Source of the DNA: JBOFSR01 sp051651645 | Lineage (GTDB): Bacteria > Spirochaetota > Spirochaetia > Treponematales > Treponemataceae | Assembly: GCA_051651645.1 (NCBI GenBank) | Contig: JBOFSR010000153.1 | Location: 1 to 21,773, forward strand | Length of the DNA: 21,773 nt | Direction of reading: 5' to 3' | In this document: one piece after another, positions 6,831 through 14,450 of the stretch | Layout of the letters: the number at the start of each line of letters is the position of its first letter | Numbering within the stretch: position 1 is the first letter of the stretch | Made by a program: the position numbers and the translations under genes | The notes under the pieces: model-generated | Told to the model about the DNA's origin: nothing | Database searches by the model: none | What the model saw: only the letters and a program-made list of their open reading frames with translations

Positions 6831-8000
6831 TTACTCTAAAAGAAGTAACTCTTTTTGGGGAATGGGAAGAGATATAGTAAAAACGGTACCTTCATCAGGA
6901 TAAGAGTTGACCGTTATTTCTCCTGAAAACTCTTTAATAATTTTGTACACCATAGTAAGGCCGAGCCCATTTCCTGTTGTTTTAGTTGTGAAATATGGCT
7001 CAAATACACGGGAAAGTATTTTTTTATCCATACCTTTGCCGTTATCTGCAACGTTAAAAATATAGCGATCATTTTTAATTTGAGAGGAAATCCAAATAAT
7101 GCCTTCTTTGTTTTCAATAGCAGCACGAGCATTTTGGAAAAGATTAATTAAAACTTGCTTGAATAACTTTGCATCAAGCATTAAAAGAGGTGATTTCTCA
7201 AGTAGCTTTACTTCAAAGTGAATATTTTGTTGCAATAGCTCTAACGTAAAAAAATCTACAATACCTAAAATCAGTTCATTTGGATTCAGTAGCTCCAAAT
7301 TTGCATTCAACGGTCGAACAGCAAACAAAAAATCTACAACAATTTGATTGAGCCTTTCAATTTCTTCATTAACCACGGATAAATAACGCTCAGCATATTT
7401 TTCAGTAGGAAGTTCGTTATCATCTCGTGCTTTTTGCAATGCCTTTTGAATCAATTGTATGTGAATACTAATACTTGCAAGGGGGTTTTTGATTTCATGG
7501 GCAACATTGGCAGCAAGATTTGTTAAGCTTGCAAGGCTTTCCATTCGTCGAAGCAGGATTTCTTGCTCTCGTTTTTCTTTTACATCGTCAATTTTAATGA
7601 TTGTACCAATGAGTTTTTTCTCTTTTACTAAAGGCATTGTTGTTAAAACAAGGATGTGCTCCGTTCCCGTTGTTGCAGTGACTGTAAAGTCATTTGATGT
7701 AATATTTTTTTGTCGAGACTGAGCAGTTCGCAAAAAATTTGCAATCTCTTCATTTTCTACAAGCTCCCAAATTGCTAAACGCTCAAATGTATAATGAGAA
7801 AGGGGAATAAATCGCTCTGCAACCCTGTTGGTAAAAATTAGTCGCCAGTTTTTATCACAGACAATCAACCCAACACTCAAAGACTCAATAACCGCATCAA
7901 AAGTTTCATTTTCATTAGTTAGCGAATTAAAAAGACGCTCTACTTGTTCATTTGACAGTTTTGAAACCTTCGTTGAAAGGCGACGAACAAGTTTTCTCAT
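6831..8000 (-). CDS. PAS-domain sensor histidine kinase (AtoS-like, cytosolic)
   Basis: Autophosphorylating sensor kinase of a two-component system. The 389 residues show a PAS domain (about 33-140, starting AVIESLSVGLIVCDKNWRL), an H-box NVAHEIKNPL (165-174) with His168 as phospho-acceptor, an N-box LINLFQNARAAI (284-295), DNGKGMD (319-325), the F-box FEPYFTTK (333-340) and the G2 box GNGLGLTM (343-350). There is no transmembrane segment or signal peptide, so the signal is cytosolic. It resembles the kinase annotated AtoS in Treponema pallidum. The ATG overlaps the holB stop by 4 nt (ATGA), indicating translational coupling. No response regulator lies beside it in this window: the next gene is gpsA on the opposite strand. 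Confidence 0.9.
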   Translation of the reverse strand: MRKLVRRLSTKVSKLSNEQVERLFNSLTNENETFDAVIESLSVGLIVCDKNWRLIFTNRVAERFIPLSHYTFERLAIWELVENEEIANFLRTAQSRQKNITSNDFTVTATTGTEHILVLTTMPLVKEKKLIGTIIKIDDVKEKREQEILLRRMESLASLTNLAANVAHEIKNPLASISIHIQLIQKALQKARDDNELPTEKYAERYLSVVNEEIERLNQIVVDFLFAVRPLNANLELLNPNELILGIVDFFTLELLQQNIHFEVKLLEKSPLLMLDAKLFKQVLINLFQNARAAIENKEGIIWISSQIKNDRYIFNVADNGKGMDKKILSRVFEPYFTTKTTGNGLGLTMVYKIIKEFSGEITVNSYPDEGTVFTISLPIPQKELLLLE

Positions 8001-9250
8001 GCAAAGCCCTGTTGATTTTGCTGCAAATTATAGATAAAAAGTTCCAATGCACAAAGAGGATTTTGATTAAAAACAGTAATTTGCTCAAATAAAAGATTTA
8101 TATGCTGATTGATTTTGTATATGCGTTGCTTTGTTGACAGTGGCATGTCCCTATACATTAATTTTTTTGCCGCTGTTAAAAGTTCTTGCAAAAAATATTT
8201 GAGAATAATCTTTTGATCAAACTTATTTAGGGCGGCATACAATAAAGAAGCATCGTAGTTTTGAGGCTGGATGTAAATAGCTTGGAGAAGATTTTGTACT
8301 TGAGCATTAATTTCTTCAGGAGAAACAGGCAAGAATGACGTAAAAAAAGATTCAAGAGAGGAAGCTTTTAGAGTCTCTTCAATGTGGAAGACGCGGGAAA
8401 GCACATCTTTTTGTTCATCAAAACTGCGATCAAAAAAAGAATACGTGCGCACTCGTGATAAAATTGTTGACATGATAGCACTTTTATTTGCACTCAACAA
8501 AATAAAAATCGTATCAGAAGGAGGCTCTTCTAAGATTTTAAGCAATGCATTACGACTAGCTTCATGCATTTTGTCAGCATTTTCAAAAATTATAATTTTT
8601 TTTGACGTTGTTGAAGTTAAATGGCACCATGTTGTAATTTTTCGAATGTGGTTGATAGGAAAATTGCCTGTTAAAAATCCAGTTTCTAATTTTTGACATA
8701 GACTAATAATACTTTTTATCTTTTTTTCTATTTTTGCTGAAAATTCAATTTTTTTTGTACTAGAAGACAAAAAACTATCAAGCTCTTCTAAAAGCTCATT
8801 TATATCAGACAAAAGATTTGCAATTTTGCTTGCCTTATCATCACCTTCTAAAACAATAGTATTAAATCGGCAGGTGAGCTTTCTCACGGATCTAATAAAA
8901 AGATACAATGTTGCCGTTACATACGTGGCATTTTCTTCCAGTGCTTTCAAAAAAGTATTAGAAGAAGCTTCAATTTCAAGACAACAATCACGTCCGCCTA
9001 AAATGAGCACGTTTTGATGTTGTAATAATTTATGTTGCTTGCAAGAGGGGCATTGGCATTCCCACCGTGCAGGTATATCAATTGCTTCGCATGAAAGCAC
9101 CCGAGCCAGCTCCAAAGCTGAAGTTAGTTTGCCAGAATAAATTTTACCTGTAAATAAAAGAGACTGTGGCAAGTGATTTTTTTTAATATCATCTTTGAGA
9201 AGGGTGATTACATTTTGATGCAAAATATTATCAAACACTTTTTGTTTCAA
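7997..9250 (-). CDS. holB: DNA polymerase III delta'-type clamp-loader subunit, enlarged
   Basis: Clamp-loader AAA+ subunit needed to load the sliding clamp. Visible elements: a degenerate P-loop GKIYSGKL (35-42, with Leu instead of Ser/Thr, as expected for a non-hydrolysing delta' rather than DnaX), a zinc-binding cluster Cys54, Cys65, Cys67, Cys70, the Walker B-like strand KIIIFENADKMHE (218-230), ALLKILEEPPSDTIFILLSA (235-254) and SRVRTYSF (265-272), where the usual SRC has become SRV. At 417 residues it is longer than most delta' proteins; about 110 residues between the zinc cluster and the HIRKI segment (about 90-200) are lysine- and glutamate-rich and look like an insertion. It overlaps cvpA by 20 nt and the kinase gene by 4 nt, so the three are one operon. 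Confidence 0.8.
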   Translation of the reverse strand: MKQKVFDNILHQNVITLLKDDIKKNHLPQSLLFTGKIYSGKLTSALELARVLSCEAIDIPARWECQCPSCKQHKLLQHQNVLILGGRDCCLEIEASSNTFLKALEENATYVTATLYLFIRSVRKLTCRFNTIVLEGDDKASKIANLLSDINELLEELDSFLSSSTKKIEFSAKIEKKIKSIISLCQKLETGFLTGNFPINHIRKITTWCHLTSTTSKKIIIFENADKMHEASRNALLKILEEPPSDTIFILLSANKSAIMSTILSRVRTYSFFDRSFDEQKDVLSRVFHIEETLKASSLESFFTSFLPVSPEEINAQVQNLLQAIYIQPQNYDASLLYAALNKFDQKIILKYFLQELLTAAKKLMYRDMPLSTKQRIYKINQHINLLFEQITVFNQNPLCALELFIYNLQQNQQGFA

Positions 9251-9725
9251 TCACCTTAATAAAGTAGGTTTGTGCCTGTGAAACAAAAGGCTGTAATAAT
9301 TTTACAAAAATGCTGTCTTTTAAAAGTGCTTCTGTATTAAAAAATTGCTGGGAGTATAAAACAAATAAAAGCACGCCAACAATTAAAAGTCCTTCAAGAA
9401 CACCGAGTAAAATTCCTAATGATTTATCAAGCCCTTTGAGAATTTCGCCACGAAATGCAAGTCCAACAATTTTTTGTAAAAGCCGAACAATTACATAGAT
9501 AATGATAAAAATTGATGCAAAAGACAAAATATTACGCACGATTATAACTGAAACAAAGTTTTCATATAAATGTATAAAATGCGGATAAAATAAAAAACTT
9601 CCAATCAAGGCGATTATAAAAGCAAGTTTTGAAAAAAACTCTTCAACAAAACCTCGTATAGATCCGTGAATCATAAAGATAAAGACAATTATACCAAAAA
9701 AAATGTCAATCATTGCGTGCGTCAT
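9231..9725 (-). CDS. cvpA: CvpA-family membrane protein
   Basis: Small integral membrane protein of the CvpA (colicin V production) family, whose molecular role is unsettled but which has been linked to envelope function. The 164 residues contain about four hydrophobic segments (roughly 5-22, 31-47, 62-84, 101-125), the family's N-terminal 'G...GF..E' pattern (HGSIRGFVEEF) and the conserved glycines of the third and fourth segments (GILLGVLEGLLIVGVLL). The ATG at 9725 lies 6 nt after a -10 box and has no Shine-Dalgarno; a second Met (residue 5) also lacks one. It heads an overlapping operon with holB and the PAS kinase. Confidence 0.85.
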   Translation of the reverse strand: MTHAMIDIFFGIIVFIFMIHGSIRGFVEEFFSKLAFIIALIGSFLFYPHFIHLYENFVSVIIVRNILSFASIFIIIYVIVRLLQKIVGLAFRGEILKGLDKSLGILLGVLEGLLIVGVLLFVLYSQQFFNTEALLKDSIFVKLLQPFVSQAQTYFIKVIETKSV

Positions 9726-9731
9726 TTTTTT

Positions 9732-9760
9732 ATTATATCTAAGTTTTTAAGAACTTGCAA
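9732..9760 (-). promoter_or_regulatory. cvpA-holB-kinase promoter (TTGCAA-N17-TATAAT), probably leaderless
   Basis: On the minus strand a consensus TATAAT (9737-9732) is preceded by TTGCAA (9760-9755) at exactly 17 nt. Six A residues then lead straight into the cvpA ATG (9725), so transcription should start at the initiation codon. Confidence 0.6.
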
Positions 9761-9824
9761 TAAAAAATTTAGTAAAAACGCAGAGTGTTTTATATAATTT
9801 TTTCTAAAAAAAGAATTTAGCATA

Positions 9825-9853
9825 TTGACTTTTTTTTAGAAACTTGCTAGTAT
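9825..9853 (+). promoter_or_regulatory. tRNA-Gly promoter (TTGACT-N17-TAGTAT)
   Basis: TTGACT (9825-9830) and TAGTAT (9848-9853) separated by 17 nt; the predicted start near 9860 gives a 5-6 nt leader before the mature tRNA 5' end at 9866. It is divergent from the cvpA promoter, with about 65 nt between the two -35 boxes. Confidence 0.7.
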
Positions 9854-9865
9854 TAAAACATATTT

Positions 9866-9937
<72 letters not shown>

Positions 9938-9943
9938 CTTTTT

Positions 9944-10492
9944 TTACATTTTTGATAAGTTAATAATAAAACTTACTTCGCCAACAGGTAATTTTAATTC
10001 TGTGGCAATTTCATTTTCTTCAAATCCAAGTTCAGCCAGTCGTAGAATCTCAGCTTGTTGTGAGTTATTTATAGGCAATGGATTTTGCGTAATTACCAAC
10101 TCATCTTTATCTAAACTGCCTGATGAATTTACCTTATTTGTTTCATAAACAGAAAGTTTTTGCTGAATAGCATTTTTTGAAATTTCTGTCTTTGGTGTTG
10201 TTAAGGATTCTAGCACCTTTGAACTTGTTTCCCTTTTTTTGATTTCAGTTTCCGAAATATTAATTCGTTTATCAGCCTCTTGAATTAATGTCTTTAATCC
10301 TTTAATGCGTGATTCTATTAAATTGACATCTCTGTCTGTCTCATTATTAATTGAGGTAATGAGCTTATTGACTTCAATACGAATACGCTCAAGAACTCTT
10401 TCTGGAGCGTACTTTTTTGTAAATGCAATAAAAAACCAAAACCATAATAAAATATTAATAAAAAAAATAAAAATTGCTATGTAAACTTGCAT
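9944..10492 (-). CDS. SwrB/DUF6115-like membrane-anchored protein of the motility operon
   Basis: The 182-residue product has one N-terminal membrane helix (about 3-24, rich in Phe/Ile/Trp), a charged predicted coiled coil (about 30-95), a polar linker, and a C-terminal helix-turn-helix-like segment, QAEILRLAELGFEENEIATE followed by LKLPVGEVSFIINL (146-179). This architecture and its position downstream of a sigma-28-type gene match the SwrB/YlxL (DUF6115) proteins that follow sigD in the Bacillus fla/che operon, where SwrB promotes flagellar assembly. The family call is by architecture and context, not alignment. It is the last gene of the operon, begins 3 nt after the preceding gene, and its stop codon abuts the tRNA-Gly terminator on the other strand. 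Confidence 0.65.
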   Translation of the reverse strand: MQVYIAIFIFFINILLWFWFFIAFTKKYAPERVLERIRIEVNKLITSINNETDRDVNLIESRIKGLKTLIQEADKRINISETEIKKRETSSKVLESLTTPKTEISKNAIQQKLSVYETNKVNSSGSLDKDELVITQNPLPINNSQQAEILRLAELGFEENEIATELKLPVGEVSFIINLSKM

Positions 10493-10495
10493 AAA

Positions 10496-10831
10496 TTACC
10501 CTGAAACATCTATATTTTGACCTAAATTTGGATCAGCAAAAAAGGGTTTATCATTTGATAAGTCTTTTTCCTCTTCTGTTTGATCCGAACCATCTGAATG
10601 AGAGTCAGTACCGTCTTGTTGAGAATTTTTACGTTCCTTAACACCAGAAAGCCCATCAGATAATTTTTGAGTTCCTGCTACAGTTGATTTTTTTTGCAAT
10701 AATTTTTTTGCATCACTATCTTGCTGAATAGCATCTTTTATTTGCTGCCCCTGTGTTTGCTGAGAATGCACCTTTGCAACTTTATCAATTTGGGAATAAA
10801 GTGCTTGCAAATCAATGGGTTGAATGCTCAT
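10496..10831 (-). CDS. Small hydrophilic motility-operon protein (111 aa)
   Basis: A short, soluble, strongly polar protein: its N-terminus MSIQPIDLQALYSQIDKVAK looks like an ordered amphipathic segment, and the rest is Gln/Ser/Asp/Glu/Lys-rich and probably disordered. No cysteine and no membrane segment. Small proteins with a similar PIDLQ-type N-terminus occur in flagellar operons of other bacteria near fapA and sigD, but I know of no assigned function. It lies 5 nt after fapA and 3 nt before the SwrB-like gene, so it is almost certainly translated as part of the operon. Confidence 0.65.
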   Translation of the reverse strand: MSIQPIDLQALYSQIDKVAKVHSQQTQGQQIKDAIQQDSDAKKLLQKKSTVAGTQKLSDGLSGVKERKNSQQDGTDSHSDGSDQTEEEKDLSNDKPFFADPNLGQNIDVSG

Positions 10832-10836
10832 AGCGT

Positions 10837-12789
10837 TTACTGCCCATCGCTTTCTGTTGGCGCATGAAACTTTGATTGACGAATAAAACCTTCTTCAAGA
10901 AAAAAAGTTATATGCGTCATTTCCATACGAATATCTTCCCTTGTATCTCTAATATGAATTTTTACTCCAGGATAAATAGTTCCTGAAGCAGAAACCTTTC
11001 CAACCGCTTTTAATTCTTTGAGGTACGATTGTATTTCATGTATTTCTGTTGATAAATTCTCCGCTTCTTGCATCATATCACCGCGCTCTTTAACTAGCAA
11101 CTGCAAGCTTTCTTCCTTGTCAGGAGGGAGCATTTTTCTCATTTTTTTCATATTTTCAAGAGTTTGAATATTCAGTCCATTTTCCTCAAGTTCTCTTAAA
11201 ATCTCTGTCTGTTGACTTATAAATGCATCTAGCTTTTTCTTGCTTTGCGGATTATAGCCGACTTCAAGAATAGTCTCACTTCCACCACTATTACTACCAA
11301 TATTTTTTGCAATAATATCTTCTGTTGCAAAAAGATGACCGCCAATAATCGCCGCACGCTTTCCTTTAACCCAAATACGCTTGTTTGCAACTATATTTGA
11401 ATTAATAATTCCATCTGAGGCAATGACATTTTCTCCTGCCTCAACTTTAGTATTTTGAATAAATTTTGCCCAAACTGACTTTCCAGAGCGGACATATCCC
11501 TCATCGCGTCCCATAATTCCAAGAGAAACAACAACATTACCATCTGATTCAATTTGACAGTTTCCAACAGTTCCTGATATGGTTATATCGCCTGAAGCTT
11601 TAACATCAAAGCCATCATCAACATTTCCCTTTATAATAACAGTTCCTAAGAAGTTAATATTGCCTGTTTTTATTGAGACATCTCCTGCAATTTCCATAAC
11701 AGGATCTACACAAATTTTGCCCGATAAAAGAAAAACATGACCGTTTAGAGATGCAACAATAGTAAGATTATCTGATAAAACTGCTACATTTTTTCCAAGA
11801 GGGAAGGCTATATCCTTGCCATCTTTAGCTTCTAATATACGACCTAAAACTGTTTTTCCTTGCTTTCCCTTTTCTGCAGGAATTTTTTTAGCAAGCTCTT
11901 GGTTTTCCTTTACATTTTGAATAATATTGAGCTCTTTAAAATCAATTTGACCGCCAGAGTTTTCCTTTGCATGAATTTTTGACAAATCTGTTTCAAAGAA
12001 ATATTCAAATCGAGCATCTTTTCCATTCTCAGCAGGTAATGCCTGAGCTACAATTATCGCAGTATTATAAGTAGGTTTATCAACGAAGGCATTTATTTTT
12101 TCTTCCGAAATACCTGCAACTACTCCCTTATTTTTTAGAGCTTTTTTTATGTCATCAGCAGAAATATCGGCACCAAATTGAGAGGGAGGGTATGCAGTAA
12201 TGGTAGCACTCATTTCATCTGTAGAAACACTCACCGTAAATTCTGCATTATTCTTAGTATTATTAGGATAGCTTCCTATTTTTTTATACGCTGAATTTGT
12301 TGACTGTGTTAAAAACTTATTAACCAGTTTTTCATCAAAAGTATATCCTTCATCTTTTTTTATTTGAGATAAAACGGTATCTATAAAAATGGGATTACCA
12401 TTACCAACGGGTAGTACAATTTTTAGCATTATTTCAGAGCGAAAATAATGAACATACGCCTCTCCATCAGCGTCTTCAATAAGAATTTCTTCAATGGAGT
12501 CCTGCTCAATATCTTTTATTTTTTCTTTTTTTGCCTCAAAGCGAGAGGTAACGGCTTTAACATTTTCGTATGCTCGAATAAGCCATGGCTTTTTGCCAAT
12601 ACCAAGTACGCCTTCTGATCCTCTCTCTAAAATTTCAAACTCAATATTAGAAATTTTTGTCTGTAGCTGAACAGCAGCATCTGCAAGTGCATCATCGAGA
12701 GTATCTGCATGAATTTCTACAGATGTCAAAAGCTGGTCAATCTGCAACTTCTTAGATAAGTCAAGCCTCAATTTTTCTAGAGAAATCAT
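10837..12789 (-). CDS. fapA: FapA/DUF342-family protein with N-terminal Jag-N-like domain
   Basis: A 650-residue cytosolic protein. Residues about 23-75 resemble the Jag_N domain (SVEIHADTLDDALADAAVQL, then EILERGSEGVLGIGKKPWLI, including the GVLGIG turn). The middle carries the FapA (DUF342) region; roughly 340-510 is Gly/Val/Ile-rich with short strand repeats such as AGDVSIKTGNINFLGTVIIK and ASGDITISGTVGNCQIESDG, typical of a right-handed beta-helix. A coiled coil follows (about 530-600). In Vibrio vulnificus, FapA is a flagellar assembly protein tied to glucose PTS signalling; a flagellar role here is supported by the sigma-28 gene 9 nt upstream. GAGG in that gap serves as the ribosome site. 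Confidence 0.85.
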   Translation of the reverse strand: MISLEKLRLDLSKKLQIDQLLTSVEIHADTLDDALADAAVQLQTKISNIEFEILERGSEGVLGIGKKPWLIRAYENVKAVTSRFEAKKEKIKDIEQDSIEEILIEDADGEAYVHYFRSEIMLKIVLPVGNGNPIFIDTVLSQIKKDEGYTFDEKLVNKFLTQSTNSAYKKIGSYPNNTKNNAEFTVSVSTDEMSATITAYPPSQFGADISADDIKKALKNKGVVAGISEEKINAFVDKPTYNTAIIVAQALPAENGKDARFEYFFETDLSKIHAKENSGGQIDFKELNIIQNVKENQELAKKIPAEKGKQGKTVLGRILEAKDGKDIAFPLGKNVAVLSDNLTIVASLNGHVFLLSGKICVDPVMEIAGDVSIKTGNINFLGTVIIKGNVDDGFDVKASGDITISGTVGNCQIESDGNVVVSLGIMGRDEGYVRSGKSVWAKFIQNTKVEAGENVIASDGIINSNIVANKRIWVKGKRAAIIGGHLFATEDIIAKNIGSNSGGSETILEVGYNPQSKKKLDAFISQQTEILRELEENGLNIQTLENMKKMRKMLPPDKEESLQLLVKERGDMMQEAENLSTEIHEIQSYLKELKAVGKVSASGTIYPGVKIHIRDTREDIRMEMTHITFFLEEGFIRQSKFHAPTESDGQ

Positions 12790-12798
12790 TGGATTACC

Positions 12799-13587
12799 TC
12801 ACATAATACCTTTACGAATATTTGTCAACTTTGATCGTAGACGCAAGTTTGCCTTTGAATGTAATTGAGATATTCTTGATTCACTTACTTCTAAAACCTG
12901 TCCGATCTCTTTAAAAGTCAAATCCTCATAATAATAAAGAACTAAAACCATTTTTTCTTTTTCAGGTAATTCGTTAATAGATTCAAAAATTATTCGCTTA
13001 ATTTCTTCTCTCTCTACTATAATATCAGGATGCAGGCTATTGGGAGATTCGACGCAATCGGCAATAGACACGTGATCTGAATCATCGCCAGAATACCACA
13101 TATCATTGAGAGACAAAATACTTGTATTTGAAACTTTCATAACTGCTTGCTGATAATCTGTTTCACTAATTCCCATGCTACTAGCAATCTCAGCATCGGT
13201 TGCCATACGACCAAGCCGTGCTTCAAGATCACTCATTGCATCCTCAATTTCGCGGGATTTTTGACGGACTGAGCGAGGAACCCAATCAATGGCTCTTAGC
13301 TCATCATAAATCGCTCCTCGTATTCGAGTAACTGCATAGGTTTTAAATTTTACATTTTTTTCAGGATCAAATTTATCGATTGCATCAAGTAAGCCAAATT
13401 GGCCATATCCAACAAGATCGTCAAAATCAACGCTTCCAGGCATTCCTGTAGAAATTCTACCTGCAACAAATTTAACAAGCGGCATATATTGACAAATAAA
13501 TGCATCGCGAATTTTTGAGGATCGAGTTTTTTTGTACTCTATCCAGAGTTCATCTTCTGTTTTTTGCTCAAATAATGAAATCGCCAT
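12799..13587 (-). CDS. fliA: RNA polymerase sigma factor, FliA/WhiG (sigma-28) family
   Basis: Alternative sigma factor directing late flagellar and chemotaxis genes. The 262 residues contain region 2 (about 34-105) with QYMPLVKFVAGRI, VDFDDLVGYGQFGLLDAIDK and FKTYAVTRIRGAIYDELR followed by WVPRSVRQK, region 3 (about 112-155) and region 4 (about 205-255) with the helix-turn-helix LTFKEIGQVLEVSESRISQL. RIRGAIYDELR and WVPRSVR are hallmarks of FliA/WhiG rather than of sporulation sigmas. It starts 8 nt after the upstream membrane-protein gene and is followed by fapA. No flgM-like anti-sigma gene is visible in the window. Confidence 0.95.
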   Translation of the reverse strand: MAISLFEQKTEDELWIEYKKTRSSKIRDAFICQYMPLVKFVAGRISTGMPGSVDFDDLVGYGQFGLLDAIDKFDPEKNVKFKTYAVTRIRGAIYDELRAIDWVPRSVRQKSREIEDAMSDLEARLGRMATDAEIASSMGISETDYQQAVMKVSNTSILSLNDMWYSGDDSDHVSIADCVESPNSLHPDIIVEREEIKRIIFESINELPEKEKMVLVLYYYEDLTFKEIGQVLEVSESRISQLHSKANLRLRSKLTNIRKGIM

Positions 13588-13595
13588 CTTTATTC

Positions 13596-14252
13596 CTAAT
13601 TATCCTTTGCCAACTTTGTCTGAATTGCCTTACTAATTGACTCAGTATCATGGGCATAAGCAAATTCAGTTTTTTTCTTGCTTGTTGTTATTTTCTCTGC
13701 AACAAGTCCCTTTGGAAAAAAATCAGCATTGCTATCTGCTGTGGGCTGTTTTGGGGTATTTTTATTTATTAAATTAACAGGTTGTGAAATAGTATCTGTA
13801 TTTTCTGTTTCTTTGTGAATTGTCTTATTAAAGAAAGTGTTTTCTAAATTGGTAATTTCAGAGCTTTGCTTAGTAGAAACAGGCTCTTTGTGTGCTTGGA
13901 AAGAAGACTCATCATAAATCACAGTAGTATCAGTTTTTTTTCTTTGATCAAGATTAAAAGCAGGGGCAGAGCCCGTATCAGGTAAAGACTCTTCTATAAA
14001 CTGAAAACCCTTTTTAGAAGAATGAGACTGTAAGTGTGACGCTTCAAAAACGTTTGTTAAGTCAACTTTTGCAAATAGATGAAACCTATCAATTAAAAAA
14101 GAAATTCCAAATGTAATTAATGAAAAAATAAAGGCTGAAATAAAAGCTCGAAGTAAAAGTGTAGAAAAGATGACTTGACTTAATAACCCAAAGATAAAGG
14201 ATAAAAAAAATCCTCCAATAGCTGAGAAAATAATTATTTTGGGGTTATACAT
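13596..14252 (-). CDS. Two-helix membrane protein heading the motility operon, function unknown
   Basis: 218 residues: two hydrophobic helices (about 6-27 and 32-55, separated by a tight LLLR turn), then a long polar tail of about 160 residues with many Ser, Thr, Lys and Asn and no recognisable fold. The topology suggests a membrane anchor with a cytosolic tail. I do not recognise the family. The ATG at 14252 has a very strong Shine-Dalgarno (GGAGGGAGGA, complement of 14255-14264). It is the first gene of the operon, 8 nt before the sigma factor gene, so its expression is tied to fliA and fapA. In T. pallidum a hypothetical protein also sits next to the sigma-28 gene. Confidence 0.75.
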   Translation of the reverse strand: MYNPKIIIFSAIGGFFLSFIFGLLSQVIFSTLLLRAFISAFIFSLITFGISFLIDRFHLFAKVDLTNVFEASHLQSHSSKKGFQFIEESLPDTGSAPAFNLDQRKKTDTTVIYDESSFQAHKEPVSTKQSSEITNLENTFFNKTIHKETENTDTISQPVNLINKNTPKQPTADSNADFFPKGLVAEKITTSKKKTEFAYAHDTESISKAIQTKLAKDN

Positions 14253-14272
14253 AGTCCTCCCTCCATAAGAAT

Positions 14273-14301
14273 AGGTTAAAACAAAAAAAAGAAATGGTCA
14301 A
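14273..14301 (-). promoter_or_regulatory. Candidate motility-operon promoter (TTGACC-N17-TAACCT)
   Basis: On the minus strand TTGACC (14301-14296) is followed after 17 nt by TAACCT (14278-14273), giving a start near 14266 and a short leader containing the strong Shine-Dalgarno. The spacer is almost all T. The -10 box is weak (TAnnnT only). Confidence 0.4.
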
Positions 14302-14403
14302 GAGAATAATTAAAAAAAAATAGAAATTGATTATCATAATTAGGATAAAAGGTAGCAATGCTCTCAAATTCGATAAAGCTACTAAAAATTTTTCACTATT
14401 TAA

Positions 14404-14436
14404 TAAAAAAGGAGCTAGTAGCTAGCCCCTTTTTTA
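14404..14436 (-). terminator. Rho-independent terminator after the Big_2 lipoprotein gene
   Basis: GGAGCTAG TAG CTAGCCCC (14411-14429) is flanked by A-runs on the left and T-runs on the right. Read on the minus strand, the 8-bp stem is continuous if one G-T wobble is allowed and is followed by a U-run, 22 nt after the lipoprotein stop codon. The symmetry means it could also stop plus-strand transcription. Confidence 0.85.
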
Positions 14437-14450
14437 TTAACAGATTTTTT

